Positions 1 to 8,684 are shown, counted from the first letter of the stretch. The stretch: DNA of 45,587 nt from an uncultured Eubacteriaceae bacterium (GCA_948441255.1 CAOJPS010000002.1:1-45587), one strand, 5' to 3'. A program made the numbers and translations. The notes: generated by a model not told the origin, from the letters alone.

Positions 1-589
1 AAGTTCCGTCAGGCTTTTTAACCGCCCTAACATTACCCATAAACTTAACCTCTGTAGCGTATTCCTGGCGCTTAACGCCCCACATATCCCCGTTTTCAAG
101 CCAGTTGTCAACTTTTTCAACCTGATAGCCGTTTTCAATTTTCTGTTCAAAAATACCATAATGATATCTTATACCGCAGCCATAAGCGGGAAGCTGCAAT
201 GTTGAGAGAGAATCAAGAAAACAAGCAGCCAAACGGCCAAGACCACCGTTTCCAAGACCAGGATCTCTTTCAGAGTCTTCAATAGCGTTATAATTAATAT
301 TAAGTTCATCAAGAATTTCTTTAATTTCATCAATAGCGGAAAGATTTAAAAGAGTGTTTCCCAAAAATCTTCCCATCAAAAATTCCATTGAGAGATAGTA
401 AACAACTTTAACGTCATCATCACGATATTTATCGTGAGTTTTAATCCATTTTTCATTAACATAATCTCTGACAGTAAAAACCAAAGCTTCATAAACCTGT
501 TCTTCAGAAGCTGTTTCAATAGTTTTTCTTGAAAGCATTCTAAGATTTTCAAAAAGCTGGGTTTTAAATGTCTCCTTGTCGATAAACAT
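1..589 (-). CDS. glgP: Glycogen/alpha-glucan phosphorylase, N-terminal part (cut by window edge)
   Basis: I translated this by hand from the minus strand; the first 196 codons are present and the rest lies outside the window. The protein begins MFIDKETFKTQLFENLRMLS and contains the phosphorylase signatures YYLSMEFLMGR and GNGGLGRLAACFLDSL, followed by the YGCGIRYHYGIF stretch typical of GT35 enzymes. The family releases glucose-1-phosphate from alpha-1,4-glucans in the cytosol, using PLP bound in the C-terminal half, which is not visible here. The ATG at 589 is preceded by an AAGGGGG ribosome binding site. No neighbouring glycogen gene is in the window. Confidence 0.93.
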   Translation of the reverse strand, partial: MFIDKETFKTQLFENLRMLSRKTIETASEEQVYEALVFTVRDYVNEKWIKTHDKYRDDDVKVVYYLSMEFLMGRFLGNTLLNLSAIDEIKEILDELNINYNAIEDSERDPGLGNGGLGRLAACFLDSLSTLQLPAYGCGIRYHYGIFEQKIENGYQVEKVDNWLENGDMWGVKRQEYATEVKFMGNVRAVKKPDGT

Positions 590-661
590 TTTATAATTTC
601 CCCCTTGAATAATAAAAAGTAAATTTTATAACATATTTTATCAAAAAAATTACATACCTCT

Positions 662-690
662 ATAATACCAAATAATCCGAATTATAGCAA
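662..690 (-). promoter_or_regulatory. Candidate sigma-A promoter of glgP
   Basis: On the minus strand TTGCTA (685-690) and TATTAT (662-667) are 17 bp apart, about 75 bp upstream of the glgP start. The match to consensus is fair, not perfect. Confidence 0.45.
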
Positions 691-793
691 AGGAATTTAT
701 GTTATTTTTTCAACAAAAATAAATTTTCATAAAAAACCTATAAAAAATCAGCGCAAACCAGAACTTATGTAATCATAATTACCAATAAATTTA

Positions 794-2914
794 TTATTTC
801 AATTCTTCCAGCATATACAAAGCCTTTGCCGCTTCAGCATTAGTAATATATCCGCTTGGGTTAAAATTACCCTCGTCATCGGCGCTCACAATATCCAAGG
901 CGTCAGCTGCCGCCATACATCCCAAGTCCTTGTCGCTGTCGTCAATATCTTTAAAAGAATTTTTAAAAATATTTTTTTCAGCTATTTTGTCATATCCAAA
1001 AAACATAGAAATCACTTTACATAGTTCTTTTCTAGTAATAGGCTCATTTTTATCTTTCAGAACTTTCATTATATCTTCATCATAAAAATCATCATAAGAC
1101 TCAAAAAGCTGATTTTTGGTAATATTATTGTCAGGCAAAAATCCGTCCGCTTCAGTCTGTTTAATATAAATACCGCTGTTTAAAAGACCGTTTACATATT
1201 TCTCACACCAATGCCCTTTAATATCAGGATAGCTTTCCGGAGCTTTCAAATTTCCCTTATATTCTGTTCCATCGTAATTTAATTCCTTGCCTGTCTGAGC
1301 TGAAATAAACGGAGCGAAAGAATTTAAGTCAATAAATGAATAAGCCAAAACAACATCCTCTTTTTTATTTTTATAATCATTGCGGCGGGCAAATTCCTCT
1401 GCCAAAGAGCCTTTTTTTCCGCCCATCTCATAAATCAAGCCAAATCCAGCCTTTTCCTGGACCTTTTTAACAATATCCAAAGTCGGAATTAAATTTTCAG
1501 CCGCTGGAAACTCAACAGAGTCATACCACTCACAGTCATAAGACCTAATTTTTCCAGACTCATCAAATTCAACTCTAACAGCGTTTTCCGGAAAAGAAAG
1601 TCCGTTTACTTTTCTCACAAAACATATTCTGTCACAGTCAGAGTCGTTTTCCTCAAATTCTATCAAATCAACTTTTTCAGGAGCAGCTTTTTTAATATAC
1701 TCTTCCGCTTTCAATTTTCTCTCATTAAAAACCTTGTCATAATTTTCAGCGGTCACTTCATTAAAATCTTCAGTTTCAGATACCTCATCAGGTTTCAACG
1801 GAACAATTTCACTTTTATAAGAATAAAATCTTTTAATCCTTTTATTTGTAGCATCATAAGCGGCATTGCCTTGTTCATAATTAATATTCCAGATATACTT
1901 TCCGTCCACTCTGTCTTTAGTAAGCTGAGCGCCTCTAAGTTCGCCAAGGTCAATTCCTTCCGGAAGAAGCCTTTTAATTTCTTTATCAGCGTCTTCTTTT
2001 CCCGGCAGTTCCCTGGCCTCATCAATTTTAGCAAGTTCCTGCTCAGACAATGTAGAAGCCGCTCCTCCAGCGTCAGCGGTATCGTATTCCTGTTTCATAC
2101 TATTGCTTCTGAAATTTCCGTTGTTGTTCATATTACATTCAAGCAAATCTCCCGTTTTAGCGTCAAGCGCTTTATTATAAAAAACAGATTTTGGTCTATA
2201 AGCTATAAAAATATTTTTTTCTTTTGTTTTATAGTCATAATTAAATATGTACTCTGGTTCAAGGGAAACTTTATCACAAAAGCCTTTAAGGGCTTCTTCA
2301 AATTTCATAACACCATCAGCGTCCTCGAAGTCCCTTTTAATATAATCGGCGTTCGCGAAGTAAAAATTTAAAACTTTCAAACTAACATTGTCAACAGATA
2401 TATTAGCTGTATTAAATCTAACAGGAATATCCCCCTTATACTGTCTGAAAACAAACAGATTGTTATCACTCAAATCTTTTTCAAATTTAAACTCCGAATA
2501 ATTATCACCAACAACCGTCTTTAAAAAACTTGCTGCCGCGTTCAAACATTCTTCTCTTGATTTTCTGTCTTTAATAGTAGATTTTTCCGAATTATTTTCC
2601 CAGCAGTTATAAGAAAAAATGTTTCCATTCACATCAACATCAACGCTTATCTCACCGTCATCTCTCACAGCTATTTTTTCTGAGTCAGGTTCTTTTTTAT
2701 TCTCTTTGCGCCAAATCAAATTATATTTTTCTCTATCATCATAATCATTAATAACATACTCAAATTCCGAATATTCCGCAGGAATATGAAGCCTGTCCTT
2801 AACACTCAAAATAGTCCCATACAAAACTTCCGGAATATCATTTTCAGCAAAAGATAAATTTGTTCCGCAAAAAAGCATAAAAGCTGATAAAACAACCGCA
2901 ACAAATTTCTTCAT
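794..2914 (-). CDS. Secreted YcdB/YcdC-domain protein with C-terminal S-layer homology domains
   Basis: This 706-residue protein starts with a signal peptide (basic MKK, hydrophobic core, Ala-Glu after about residue 24). The middle looks like two YcdB/YcdC (DUF4901-like) repeats, each ending in a conserved stretch of the form 'Y.....Y.D..TGKEL' (for example NKALDAKTGDLL near residue 250 and ISAQTGKELNYDGTEYKG near 550). The last 140 residues contain two S-layer homology segments, YPDIKGHWCEKYVNGLLNSG and a second one starting FKDIDDSDKDLG. SLH domains generally anchor proteins to secondary cell-wall polymers, so a cell-surface location is inferred. The function of YcdB repeats is not established. 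The ATG follows AAGGAGG by a few bases. It appears monocistronic. Confidence 0.85.
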   Translation of the reverse strand: MKKFVAVVLSAFMLFCGTNLSFAENDIPEVLYGTILSVKDRLHIPAEYSEFEYVINDYDDREKYNLIWRKENKKEPDSEKIAVRDDGEISVDVDVNGNIFSYNCWENNSEKSTIKDRKSREECLNAAASFLKTVVGDNYSEFKFEKDLSDNNLFVFRQYKGDIPVRFNTANISVDNVSLKVLNFYFANADYIKRDFEDADGVMKFEEALKGFCDKVSLEPEYIFNYDYKTKEKNIFIAYRPKSVFYNKALDAKTGDLLECNMNNNGNFRSNSMKQEYDTADAGGAASTLSEQELAKIDEARELPGKEDADKEIKRLLPEGIDLGELRGAQLTKDRVDGKYIWNINYEQGNAAYDATNKRIKRFYSYKSEIVPLKPDEVSETEDFNEVTAENYDKVFNERKLKAEEYIKKAAPEKVDLIEFEENDSDCDRICFVRKVNGLSFPENAVRVEFDESGKIRSYDCEWYDSVEFPAAENLIPTLDIVKKVQEKAGFGLIYEMGGKKGSLAEEFARRNDYKNKKEDVVLAYSFIDLNSFAPFISAQTGKELNYDGTEYKGNLKAPESYPDIKGHWCEKYVNGLLNSGIYIKQTEADGFLPDNNITKNQLFESYDDFYDEDIMKVLKDKNEPITRKELCKVISMFFGYDKIAEKNIFKNSFKDIDDSDKDLGCMAAADALDIVSADDEGNFNPSGYITNAEAAKALYMLEELK

Positions 2915-3110
2915 AAAATAACCTCCTTAAAATATAAGTAATATCATTGTACAAAACTCAATTTTATTTATAATATGACACAAAATATAATAGGTAATCA
3001 GATTAACAATACTATATCTTGTAACTCATTTTTGTAAAAATCGTATTTTGCACATCTCTATATAAATAATACTATATGACATAATTATACCACCTAAAAA
3101 ATAAAAGTCA

Positions 3111-3183
3111 ACGATATAGTCAATCAAATTCAAGAAGGTTATCTTTCCACAATAGAGAAAGATAACCCTTTAAAATTTAACAT
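3111..3183. repeat. Left copy of a 73-bp direct repeat flanking the CRISPR locus
   Basis: This segment recurs at 4869-4941 in the same orientation with one visible substitution. It begins ACGATATAGTCAATCAAATT, which resembles the end of a family-B element, and contains the hairpin GGTTATCTTTC...GAAAGATAACC. The two copies bracket 1685 bp holding the CRISPR array and D-family sequence. Confidence 0.9.
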
Positions 3184-3275
3184 AACGTGGGTTCGACAAA
3201 AAATTGCAGTGAAACCCAGCAAAACGTAGTTTCGCACAAAAGTTTTTGTGTATGTTTTTGTCAAAAAGTCGGTCG
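3184..3275. repeat. Partial D-family element (one end)
   Basis: It starts AACGTGGGTTCGAC and continues through the module with GAAACCCAGC and GTAGTTTCGCACAAAAG, matching the first part of the full D copy at 19789-20121. The opposite end is missing; an inverted copy of the same module sits at about 4780-4849, beyond the array. Confidence 0.7.
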
Positions 3276-3360
3276 ATCTTTTTTGGCTCATTTACAGGCT
3301 TTTTTGAAGGTTTTTCTTAAAAAATTTTTGCTTTAACTTGGTCTTTTTTTCATAAAAAGC

Positions 3361-3392
3361 TTGACTTTTTATCTATTTCTTGGTATTATAAT
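3361..3392 (+). promoter_or_regulatory. Promoter in the CRISPR leader
   Basis: TTGACT (3361-3366) is followed after 17 bp by TATTAT (3384-3389), overlapping TATAAT (3387-3392), just upstream of the first repeat at 3417. This sets the plus strand as the transcribed strand. It agrees with the degenerate last repeat at the far end and the ATTGAAAC 3' end of the repeat. Confidence 0.6.
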
Positions 3393-3416
3393 TTTAAAAA
3401 CAGCAGAAATACTGTT

Positions 3417-4427
3417 GTTACTACGTTACCTATGAGGTATTGAAACTGTCGACATCAAACTGTGAAGTACCTTCCGTGGTACTCTCTGGTTACTACGTTA
3501 CCTATGAGGTATTGAAACTAATAGCATCGTCATAAGTAATAAAACTAGTTCCATCATTTCCTAGTTACTACGTTACCTATGAGGTATTGAAACCCTTCTT
3601 GAGGAAGTTTCGAGATACCTTCCGCTGTGGTTACTTCTCGTTACTACGTTACCTATGAGGTTTTGAAACCTCTCTTCTGAACTCTCCTCTGATGAGCTCT
3701 CTTGTTACTACGTTACCTATGAGGTTTTGAAACCTAAATGAATTAGATTGACATTGCCAATTCCATTCATCATCCTCGTTACTACGTTACCTATAAGGTA
3801 TTGAAACTTTCCCTCATCAACTGGAGCAATAGGACCAAGGATATCAGTTGAATCCAAGTTACTACATTACCTATGAGGTATTGAAACTACCTTCTGTACT
3901 AACCTGTGGTACCTTCTGTACTAGTTACTACGTTACCTATGAGGTATTGAAACGATGCAGTACTAATCTCCGTGCTACCTTCATAGGTAACATGTTACTA
4001 CGTTACCTATGAGGTATTGAAACTTCTTCCATAATTATTATTCATCTCATTTTGGCAAATGTTACTACGTTACCTATGAGGTTTTGAAACCTCTCTTCTG
4101 AGTCCTCCTCTGATGAGCTCTCTTCTGTTACTACGTTACCTATGAGGTATTGAAACTTCTTCCATAATTATTATTCATCTCATTTTGGCAAATGTTACTA
4201 CGTTACCTATGAGGTTTTGAAACTCTTCTGTTGAGTCCTCTGTCGAATCTTCTGTTGACTCTTATTACTACGTTACCTATGAGGTATTGAAACGAGGTCT
4301 CTTCACTTGATGTATCTTCACTGGAAGTTTCGTTACTACGTTACCTATGAGGTTTTGAAACACTGTGGTACTCTCTACCCCTTTCTTTTGAGGAAGTGTT
4401 ATTATATTACCTATAAGGTTTTGTTAT
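3417..4427 (+). CRISPR. CRISPR array, 15 repeats of 30 bp and 14 spacers of 34-50 bp; no cas genes in window
   Basis: The repeat reads GTTACTACGTTACCTATGAG followed by GTATTGAAAC. Repeats start at 3417, 3489, 3564, 3640, 3704, 3778, 3858, 3924, 3994, 4061, 4127, 4194, 4264, 4332 and a degenerate one at 4398. Two repeat versions are interspersed: GTATTGAAAC, and GTTTTGAAAC (at 3640, 3704, 4061, 4194, 4332). Repeats 3778, 3858 and 4264 carry single changes. Spacer lengths in order are 42, 45, 46, 34, 44, 50, 36, 40, 37, 36, 37, 40, 38 and 36. Spacers 9 (4024-4060) and 11 (4157-4193) are identical. The ATTGAAAC end would give the usual 8-nt crRNA handle. This repeat form and the long, uneven spacers fit type III or type I-B/I-A systems; the subtype cannot be set without cas genes. 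Several spacers read in reverse complement as Ser/Thr/Glu linkers (see findings). Confidence 0.98.
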
Positions 4428-4456
4428 TTTACATTAAATTTTTACTATAAAATACG

Positions 4457-4506
4457 AAAAAGAACTATACATTTTTAATATCTAAAAATGTATAGTTCTT
4501 TTTTTA
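4457..4506. terminator. Strong hairpin terminator after the CRISPR array
   Basis: A 21-bp stem, AAAAAGAACTATACATTTTTA paired with its complement at 4483-4503, with a 5-nt loop and a T-tract on the plus side. It would end the array transcript and is symmetric enough to work on both strands. Confidence 0.75.
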
Positions 4507-4561
4507 TTTATAAAAATATGGAATATCTTTTTACCGAAAAATAATTGACATATATAAAAAT

Positions 4562-4849
4562 AACGTGAGTTCGATGAAATTTTATAATTATTGGAACCTT
4601 TTTCTATCGAAACGGGAACGCTTTCCCGATAAAAAGGATTCCAAACCTCCAAAAATGCTCCCCACGCGTTAAAACCTTGAGGCTCTGCCGGGGACTCCGC
4701 AAACATAGTCAGTGCTTTTGGCTTTGCCAAAAGCCGGCTTACGCCGTCCGCACTTCTTTGCGGCACATATTAAAAAAAGTTTGACAAAAACTTTTGTGCG
4801 AAACCTCGTTTCGCTGAGTTTTATCGTAATTTCTCGTCAAACTCACGTT
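4562..4849. repeat. D-family MITE-like element, copy 1 (288 bp)
   Basis: The ends are AACGTGAGTTCGAT and TCAAACTCACGTT, an imperfect terminal inverted repeat. The interior has hairpin modules shared with 19789-20121 and 25130-25320: GGAACC...GGTTCC, the GCCGCAAAGAAGTGCGGACGGC region, and the GCGAAAC...GTTTCGC module. It holds a 94-codon ORF that I regard as spurious. No transposase is present. Confidence 0.75.
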
Positions 4850-4868
4850 AATTTATGAAACGAACGTG

Positions 4869-4941
4869 ACGATATAGTCAATCAAATTCAAGAAGGTTAT
4901 CTTTCCACAATAGAGAAAGATAACCTTTTAAAATTTAACAT
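4869..4941. repeat. Right copy of the 73-bp direct repeat
   Basis: Matches 3111-3183 with one substitution (T for C in the CCCTTTAAA stretch). Its GGTTATCTTTC/GAAAGATAACC hairpin lies 55-100 bp downstream of the ferritin-like gene and could also serve as that gene's terminator. Confidence 0.9.
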
Positions 4942-4995
4942 CGGTTTATAGCAGCTCATAAAATTTCTATCCAAGCATAGTCTTTTTTCAAAAAA

Positions 4996-5652
4996 TTATT
5001 TATTTTTATATTTAGAATACATATAATTCAAAACATCAGCATGGTTCTGCTCGTCAGTCAAAATCTCAAACAAAGCGTCCCTTATCTCTTGATTTAAAAA
5101 CACAAAATACAATTTACGATAAAACTCAACAGCGCTTATCTCATCAAAAATACTGTTTTCAAAATTTTCCGTCATATCATCAGAAACAGGTTTATCATCA
5201 GCTTCCAATTGACTCTCATCGGGTTTTTCTCCCGTAATCATCTCAAAAATCTCCATAAAAATCTTTTCGTGTTTATTTTCATCGTGATGGAGTTTGTGCA
5301 TAATTTTTTTATCATTCTCATCAGTCAGCATATTTGCGATATTGTCATAAAATCTTCCGTCTGCTCTCTCATCTCTTATAGCCTCTTTAATCATTTCAAG
5401 AATATATCTGCCAACATCAGAGCAATCCGGTTCTTCTCTGTCCTCCGTGTCATTATTATCCATATCATTGCCGTTTCCCATATTATTGCCGCCATTATTC
5501 CCCATATCAGGAGTATTTTCCACAGGCTCCTCAGGTTCTATTTTTTCGTTCTCCTCACAGCCATCCGAATTGCTGGCAAAAACCTTAAAAGACGAAGCGT
5601 TATACCTCTTTTTTGTTTCTCCATAATTTCTTTTAATATTATAAGGATACAT
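4996..5652 (-). CDS. Ferritin-like (rubrerythrin-type) domain protein with acidic Asn-rich N-terminal region
   Basis: The 218-residue protein has no signal peptide. Residues 1-85 are low-complexity, rich in Glu/Pro and then Asn/Gly/Met (NNGGNNMGNGNDMDNN). Residues 88-215 form a predicted four-helix ferritin-like domain with likely metal ligands in two halves: E in IRDERADGRFY, then E and H in HDENKHEKIF, and in the second half E in FDEISAVEFY and E..H in DEQNHADVL. This pattern fits the rubrerythrin/DUF2202-like superfamily, whose members often handle iron or peroxide. The substrate here is unknown. The ATG follows GGAGG by six bases. It is last in the run after asnB, the HIT gene and a membrane protein. 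Confidence 0.75.
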   Translation of the reverse strand: MYPYNIKRNYGETKKRYNASSFKVFASNSDGCEENEKIEPEEPVENTPDMGNNGGNNMGNGNDMDNNDTEDREEPDCSDVGRYILEMIKEAIRDERADGRFYDNIANMLTDENDKKIMHKLHHDENKHEKIFMEIFEMITGEKPDESQLEADDKPVSDDMTENFENSIFDEISAVEFYRKLYFVFLNQEIRDALFEILTDEQNHADVLNYMYSKYKNK

Positions 5653-5746
5653 ATAATACCTCCGTTATATATTGTCTTTCTAAAATTATATGCGCCATAT
5701 ATAATAAAATGTTACAGAGAAAAAACTCATTATAGGAAACCAACTT

Positions 5747-6241
5747 TTATTTCCTTTTTTTCCTTATAGAAAAACTTATTTCCTTTGTAATTTTATAAAA
5801 AATCACATTAAAGAGCATAAGAACAAAATTCAAAAGGCAGGCAAAAAACAAGTCAAGAAGAACTCCAAAAGAGTCTTTAATATTTTTAGCGAAAAACACC
5901 ACGCAAAAAGAAGCGATTACAAGCAAAAAAGCAATTCCTATAAAAATCCAGTATCTTTTAATAGCGGTCGACTTATTACCCACTTTTCTGCAAATAATAT
6001 AAACAATCTGAGAAACAGCCAAAGCGGAAACCACATCTACTATAAAAAAGCTCACAAATCCGCTGATAATCTCAAATCCCATTTGAAAAACAACAGTAAA
6101 CACAACCGTTCCCATAATAGGAATCAAAAGTTCCGTATATTCCCGTCTAAGCCTTATAAGCTTAGCGGCAAAGCACAAAACGACAACGGAAAGAGAGGAA
6201 GCGACAAGCGCGGCAATCAAATACAAAAAAATATCATTCAT
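5747..6241 (-). CDS. Small multi-pass membrane protein, unknown function
   Basis: I do not recognise this family. The 164-residue protein has about five hydrophobic segments: near residues 4-26, 38-58, 62-85, 98-120 and 126-150. Short basic loops lie between them, and the C-terminus SFSIRKKRK is very basic. I chose the ATG at 6241 over an in-frame TTG one codon earlier, because GAGGGG lies at a suitable distance. The gene starts 27 bp after the HIT gene stop, so co-transcription is likely. There are no catalytic motifs. Confidence 0.65.
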   Translation of the reverse strand: MNDIFLYLIAALVASSLSVVVLCFAAKLIRLRREYTELLIPIMGTVVFTVVFQMGFEIISGFVSFFIVDVVSALAVSQIVYIICRKVGNKSTAIKRYWIFIGIAFLLVIASFCVVFFAKNIKDSFGVLLDLFFACLLNFVLMLFNVIFYKITKEISFSIRKKRK

Positions 6242-6268
6242 CAAAAAATCACCCCTCGGCTGCGCAGG

Positions 6269-6682
6269 TCAATTCAGCGCCTTAAAAATGGTTTTAGCAA
6301 TTCTGCCCATTTCTTCTTCGCTCACTTCAAAAACTTCAGATTTAATAGTAACTCCATCATCTTTTTTTCTTGGAATAACGTGAATATGAAAATGCCCAAC
6401 AGTCTGTCCCGCGGCTTCCCCATTATTCTGAAGAATATTAACCCCCTCGGCAAATCCCAAATCCATAAGGGCACAAGCGGTCTTTTTAGCCAAAAGAAAA
6501 GCGTCTTTCACAAGAGAATCAGAAACATCAAAAACATTCTCAAAGTGTTTTTTAGGCAAAATAAGAGTATGTCCGGGATTTGCCGGGGAAATATCCAAAA
6601 TAATCCTAAAATCGTTGTCTTCATACAAAGTATTCGAGGGAATTTCGCCATTGGCTATTTTGCAAAAAATACAATCGCTCAT
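6269..6682 (-). CDS. HIT-family nucleotide-binding hydrolase (HinT-like)
   Basis: The 137-residue length is typical for HinT. The histidine triad HFHIHVIP puts H97, H99 and H101 in the active site, and the N-terminal CIFCKI (C4, C7) and NPGHTLILPKKH motifs are standard. The family hydrolyses AMP-linked substrates such as adenosine phosphoramidates in the cytosol. The upstream in-frame TTG overlaps the GGAGG site itself, so the ATG at 6682 (MSDCIFC) is the better start. It lies 35 bp after asnB on the same strand. Confidence 0.93.
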   Translation of the reverse strand: MSDCIFCKIANGEIPSNTLYEDNDFRIILDISPANPGHTLILPKKHFENVFDVSDSLVKDAFLLAKKTACALMDLGFAEGVNILQNNGEAAGQTVGHFHIHVIPRKKDDGVTIKSEVFEVSEEEMGRIAKTIFKALN

Positions 6683-6717
6683 AATAAAAACCTCCAAACA
6701 AAAAATTTAATTTCAAA

Positions 6718-8550
6718 TCAACATTTCTCAAAGTATTGTTTATGCCAAACAAGAAACATATAAACCGTCCATATTTTTCTACTGAAATCTCCCTTTCCCT
6801 CTCTATGCTTGTTCAAAAGTTCAAGAATTTTATCAGAGTTAAAATATTTTTTAGCGGCTTCTCCCGAAAAAGCCTCTCTGACAATATTATAATACTTATC
6901 TTCTTTAAGCCATATTCTGATAGGAACAGGGAAACCAAGTTTTTTCTTGTTAGCCACAGCCTCCGGCAATCTATCTTTAGCGGCAAGTCTAAAAGCGTAT
7001 TTAGTAGAAACTCTGTTCACTCTAAAATCAGAACGAATATCAGAAGCCACCTTAAAAACCTCTTTATCAAGAAAAGGCACTCTAACCTCCAAAGAATTGG
7101 CCATACTCATTTTATCAGCTTTAAGCAAAATATCTCCTATAAGCCAAAAATTCATATCAATAAACTGCATTTTAGTAACATCATCTTTATCTTTCACCTG
7201 GTCATAAAAAGGCTTTGTAAGAAATTCCGGCTCAAAATTTCCTGTAGGATTTCTAAGAATTTCCTCACGCTCATCTTTAGAAAACATATAAGCGTTTCCG
7301 ATAAATCTTTCCTCAACATCTTTAGAAGCCCTTATAAAGAAATTTTTTCCTTTAAAAGAAAAAGGAATCAGCTTAACCACCGACGCTAAAAATTTTCTGA
7401 CAGCTTTAGGCAAACAGGTAATAAGAGATATATCCATAGGTTCTTTATAAATATTATATCCTCCAAAAAACTCGTCCGCGCCCTCTCCTGATAAAGCAAC
7501 CTTAACGTGAGAGCTTGCCAATTGGCTAACAAAATACAAAGCGACAGCGGAAGGATCCGCCAAAGGCTCGTCCATATGATACTGAACTTTAGGCAAAGCT
7601 TTCCAATATTCCTCCGTTGATATAGTTTTATTATAATTATCTATACCTACCTCTTTTGAAAGTTCCTCAGCATAATTAATCTCATTATAATACTGATAGT
7701 CAAATCCTACAGTAAAAGTTTTATCCCCGTTAAAGGAAGCGGCAACATAACTGGAATCCACCCCGCTCGACAAAAAAGAACCAACCTCCACATCGCTCAC
7801 CTTATGAGCCTCAATGGAATTTTGCAAAACATCATCAACTTCTGTAACCACCTGATGCAAGCTTTTCTCATAGTTTCCATCTTTAAACAGGGGATTAAAA
7901 TATCTTGAAACATTAAGCTTTCCATCCTTAAAAGTAAGAAAATGCCCGGGCATAAGCTTAAAAACACCTTTAAAAAAAGTTTCTTCCAAAACAGAATACT
8001 GAAAAGTCAGATAATTCTCCAGAGCAATCTCATTAACCTCTTTTTTAAAATGGGGATATTCCAAAAAGCTTTTAATTTCTGAGCCAAACAAAAGAGAACC
8101 GTTAATATTAGCATAATAAAACGGTTTAATACCAAAAAAATCTCTGGCGGCAAAAAGGGAGTTATCTTTTTTGTCAAAAATAACAAAAGCGAACATACCT
8201 CTTAAATACTCAAGCATATTCTTTCCCTTTTCCTCATATAAATGAACAAGAACTTCAGTATCAGCGTGAGTTTTAAAAATATGCCCCTTTTCAATAAGAA
8301 CTTTCCTAATCTCTTTATAATTATAAATCTCCCCATTAAAAACAAGCACAATCGAGCCGTCCTCATTATACATAGGCTGAGAACCGTCTGAGAGGTCTAT
8401 AATACTAAGTCTTCTAAAACCCATAGTAATATTATCATCACTGTGAACTCCCGCGCTGTCAGGGCCTCTGTGAACAATCCTATCCATCATCTTATTAATT
8501 ATAGCTTCTCTGTCTTTAACGCTTCCCGTAAACCCACAGAACCCGCACAT
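6718..8550 (-). CDS. asnB: Asparagine synthase (glutamine-hydrolysing)
   Basis: The 610-residue enzyme makes asparagine from aspartate, ATP and glutamine. The start is set at MCGFCGF so that Cys2 becomes the N-terminal nucleophile of the glutaminase domain; the ORF extends seven codons further without need. The class II amidotransferase domain includes RGPDS near 29-32, FRRLSIIDLS near 45-54 and NGEIYNY at 72-78. The synthetase domain has the PPi-loop SSGVDSS at 261-267 and ALSGEGADEFFGGY. C-terminal DKMSMANSLEVRVPFLD is characteristic. It heads a four-gene minus-strand run from a good promoter at 8656-8684. Confidence 0.96.
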   Translation of the reverse strand: MCGFCGFTGSVKDREAIINKMMDRIVHRGPDSAGVHSDDNITMGFRRLSIIDLSDGSQPMYNEDGSIVLVFNGEIYNYKEIRKVLIEKGHIFKTHADTEVLVHLYEEKGKNMLEYLRGMFAFVIFDKKDNSLFAARDFFGIKPFYYANINGSLLFGSEIKSFLEYPHFKKEVNEIALENYLTFQYSVLEETFFKGVFKLMPGHFLTFKDGKLNVSRYFNPLFKDGNYEKSLHQVVTEVDDVLQNSIEAHKVSDVEVGSFLSSGVDSSYVAASFNGDKTFTVGFDYQYYNEINYAEELSKEVGIDNYNKTISTEEYWKALPKVQYHMDEPLADPSAVALYFVSQLASSHVKVALSGEGADEFFGGYNIYKEPMDISLITCLPKAVRKFLASVVKLIPFSFKGKNFFIRASKDVEERFIGNAYMFSKDEREEILRNPTGNFEPEFLTKPFYDQVKDKDDVTKMQFIDMNFWLIGDILLKADKMSMANSLEVRVPFLDKEVFKVASDIRSDFRVNRVSTKYAFRLAAKDRLPEAVANKKKLGFPVPIRIWLKEDKYYNIVREAFSGEAAKKYFNSDKILELLNKHREGKGDFSRKIWTVYMFLVWHKQYFEKC

Positions 8551-8655
8551 AAAAAAACCTCCGATAATCACAAAATATATAAATAATCAATTAATCAACT
8601 ATAAAATCCGCAAAATAAAAAAAGAAAACTTCCCTCTTTACCTCACTTATGAGAT

Positions 8656-8684
8656 AGTATAGCATAAAAACCTGCTTTTGACAA
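8656..8684 (-). promoter_or_regulatory. Promoter of asnB
   Basis: TTGTCA (8679-8684) and TATACT (8656-8661) on the minus strand have a 17-bp spacer. No T-box leader is visible in the roughly 100-nt 5' region. Confidence 0.6.

Noticed and set aside
3417-4427. The repeat array as a decayed tandem-repeat protein gene
   Set aside because: Repeat-plus-spacer lengths (64-80 bp) are not multiples of three and vary, so no frame is kept across units.
4482-4766. 94-codon ORF beginning MPQRSADGVSRLL, with a similar ORF at 43593-43796
   Set aside because: Both lie wholly within D/E repeat modules, share the same peptide because the DNA is repeated, and lack ribosome binding sites.
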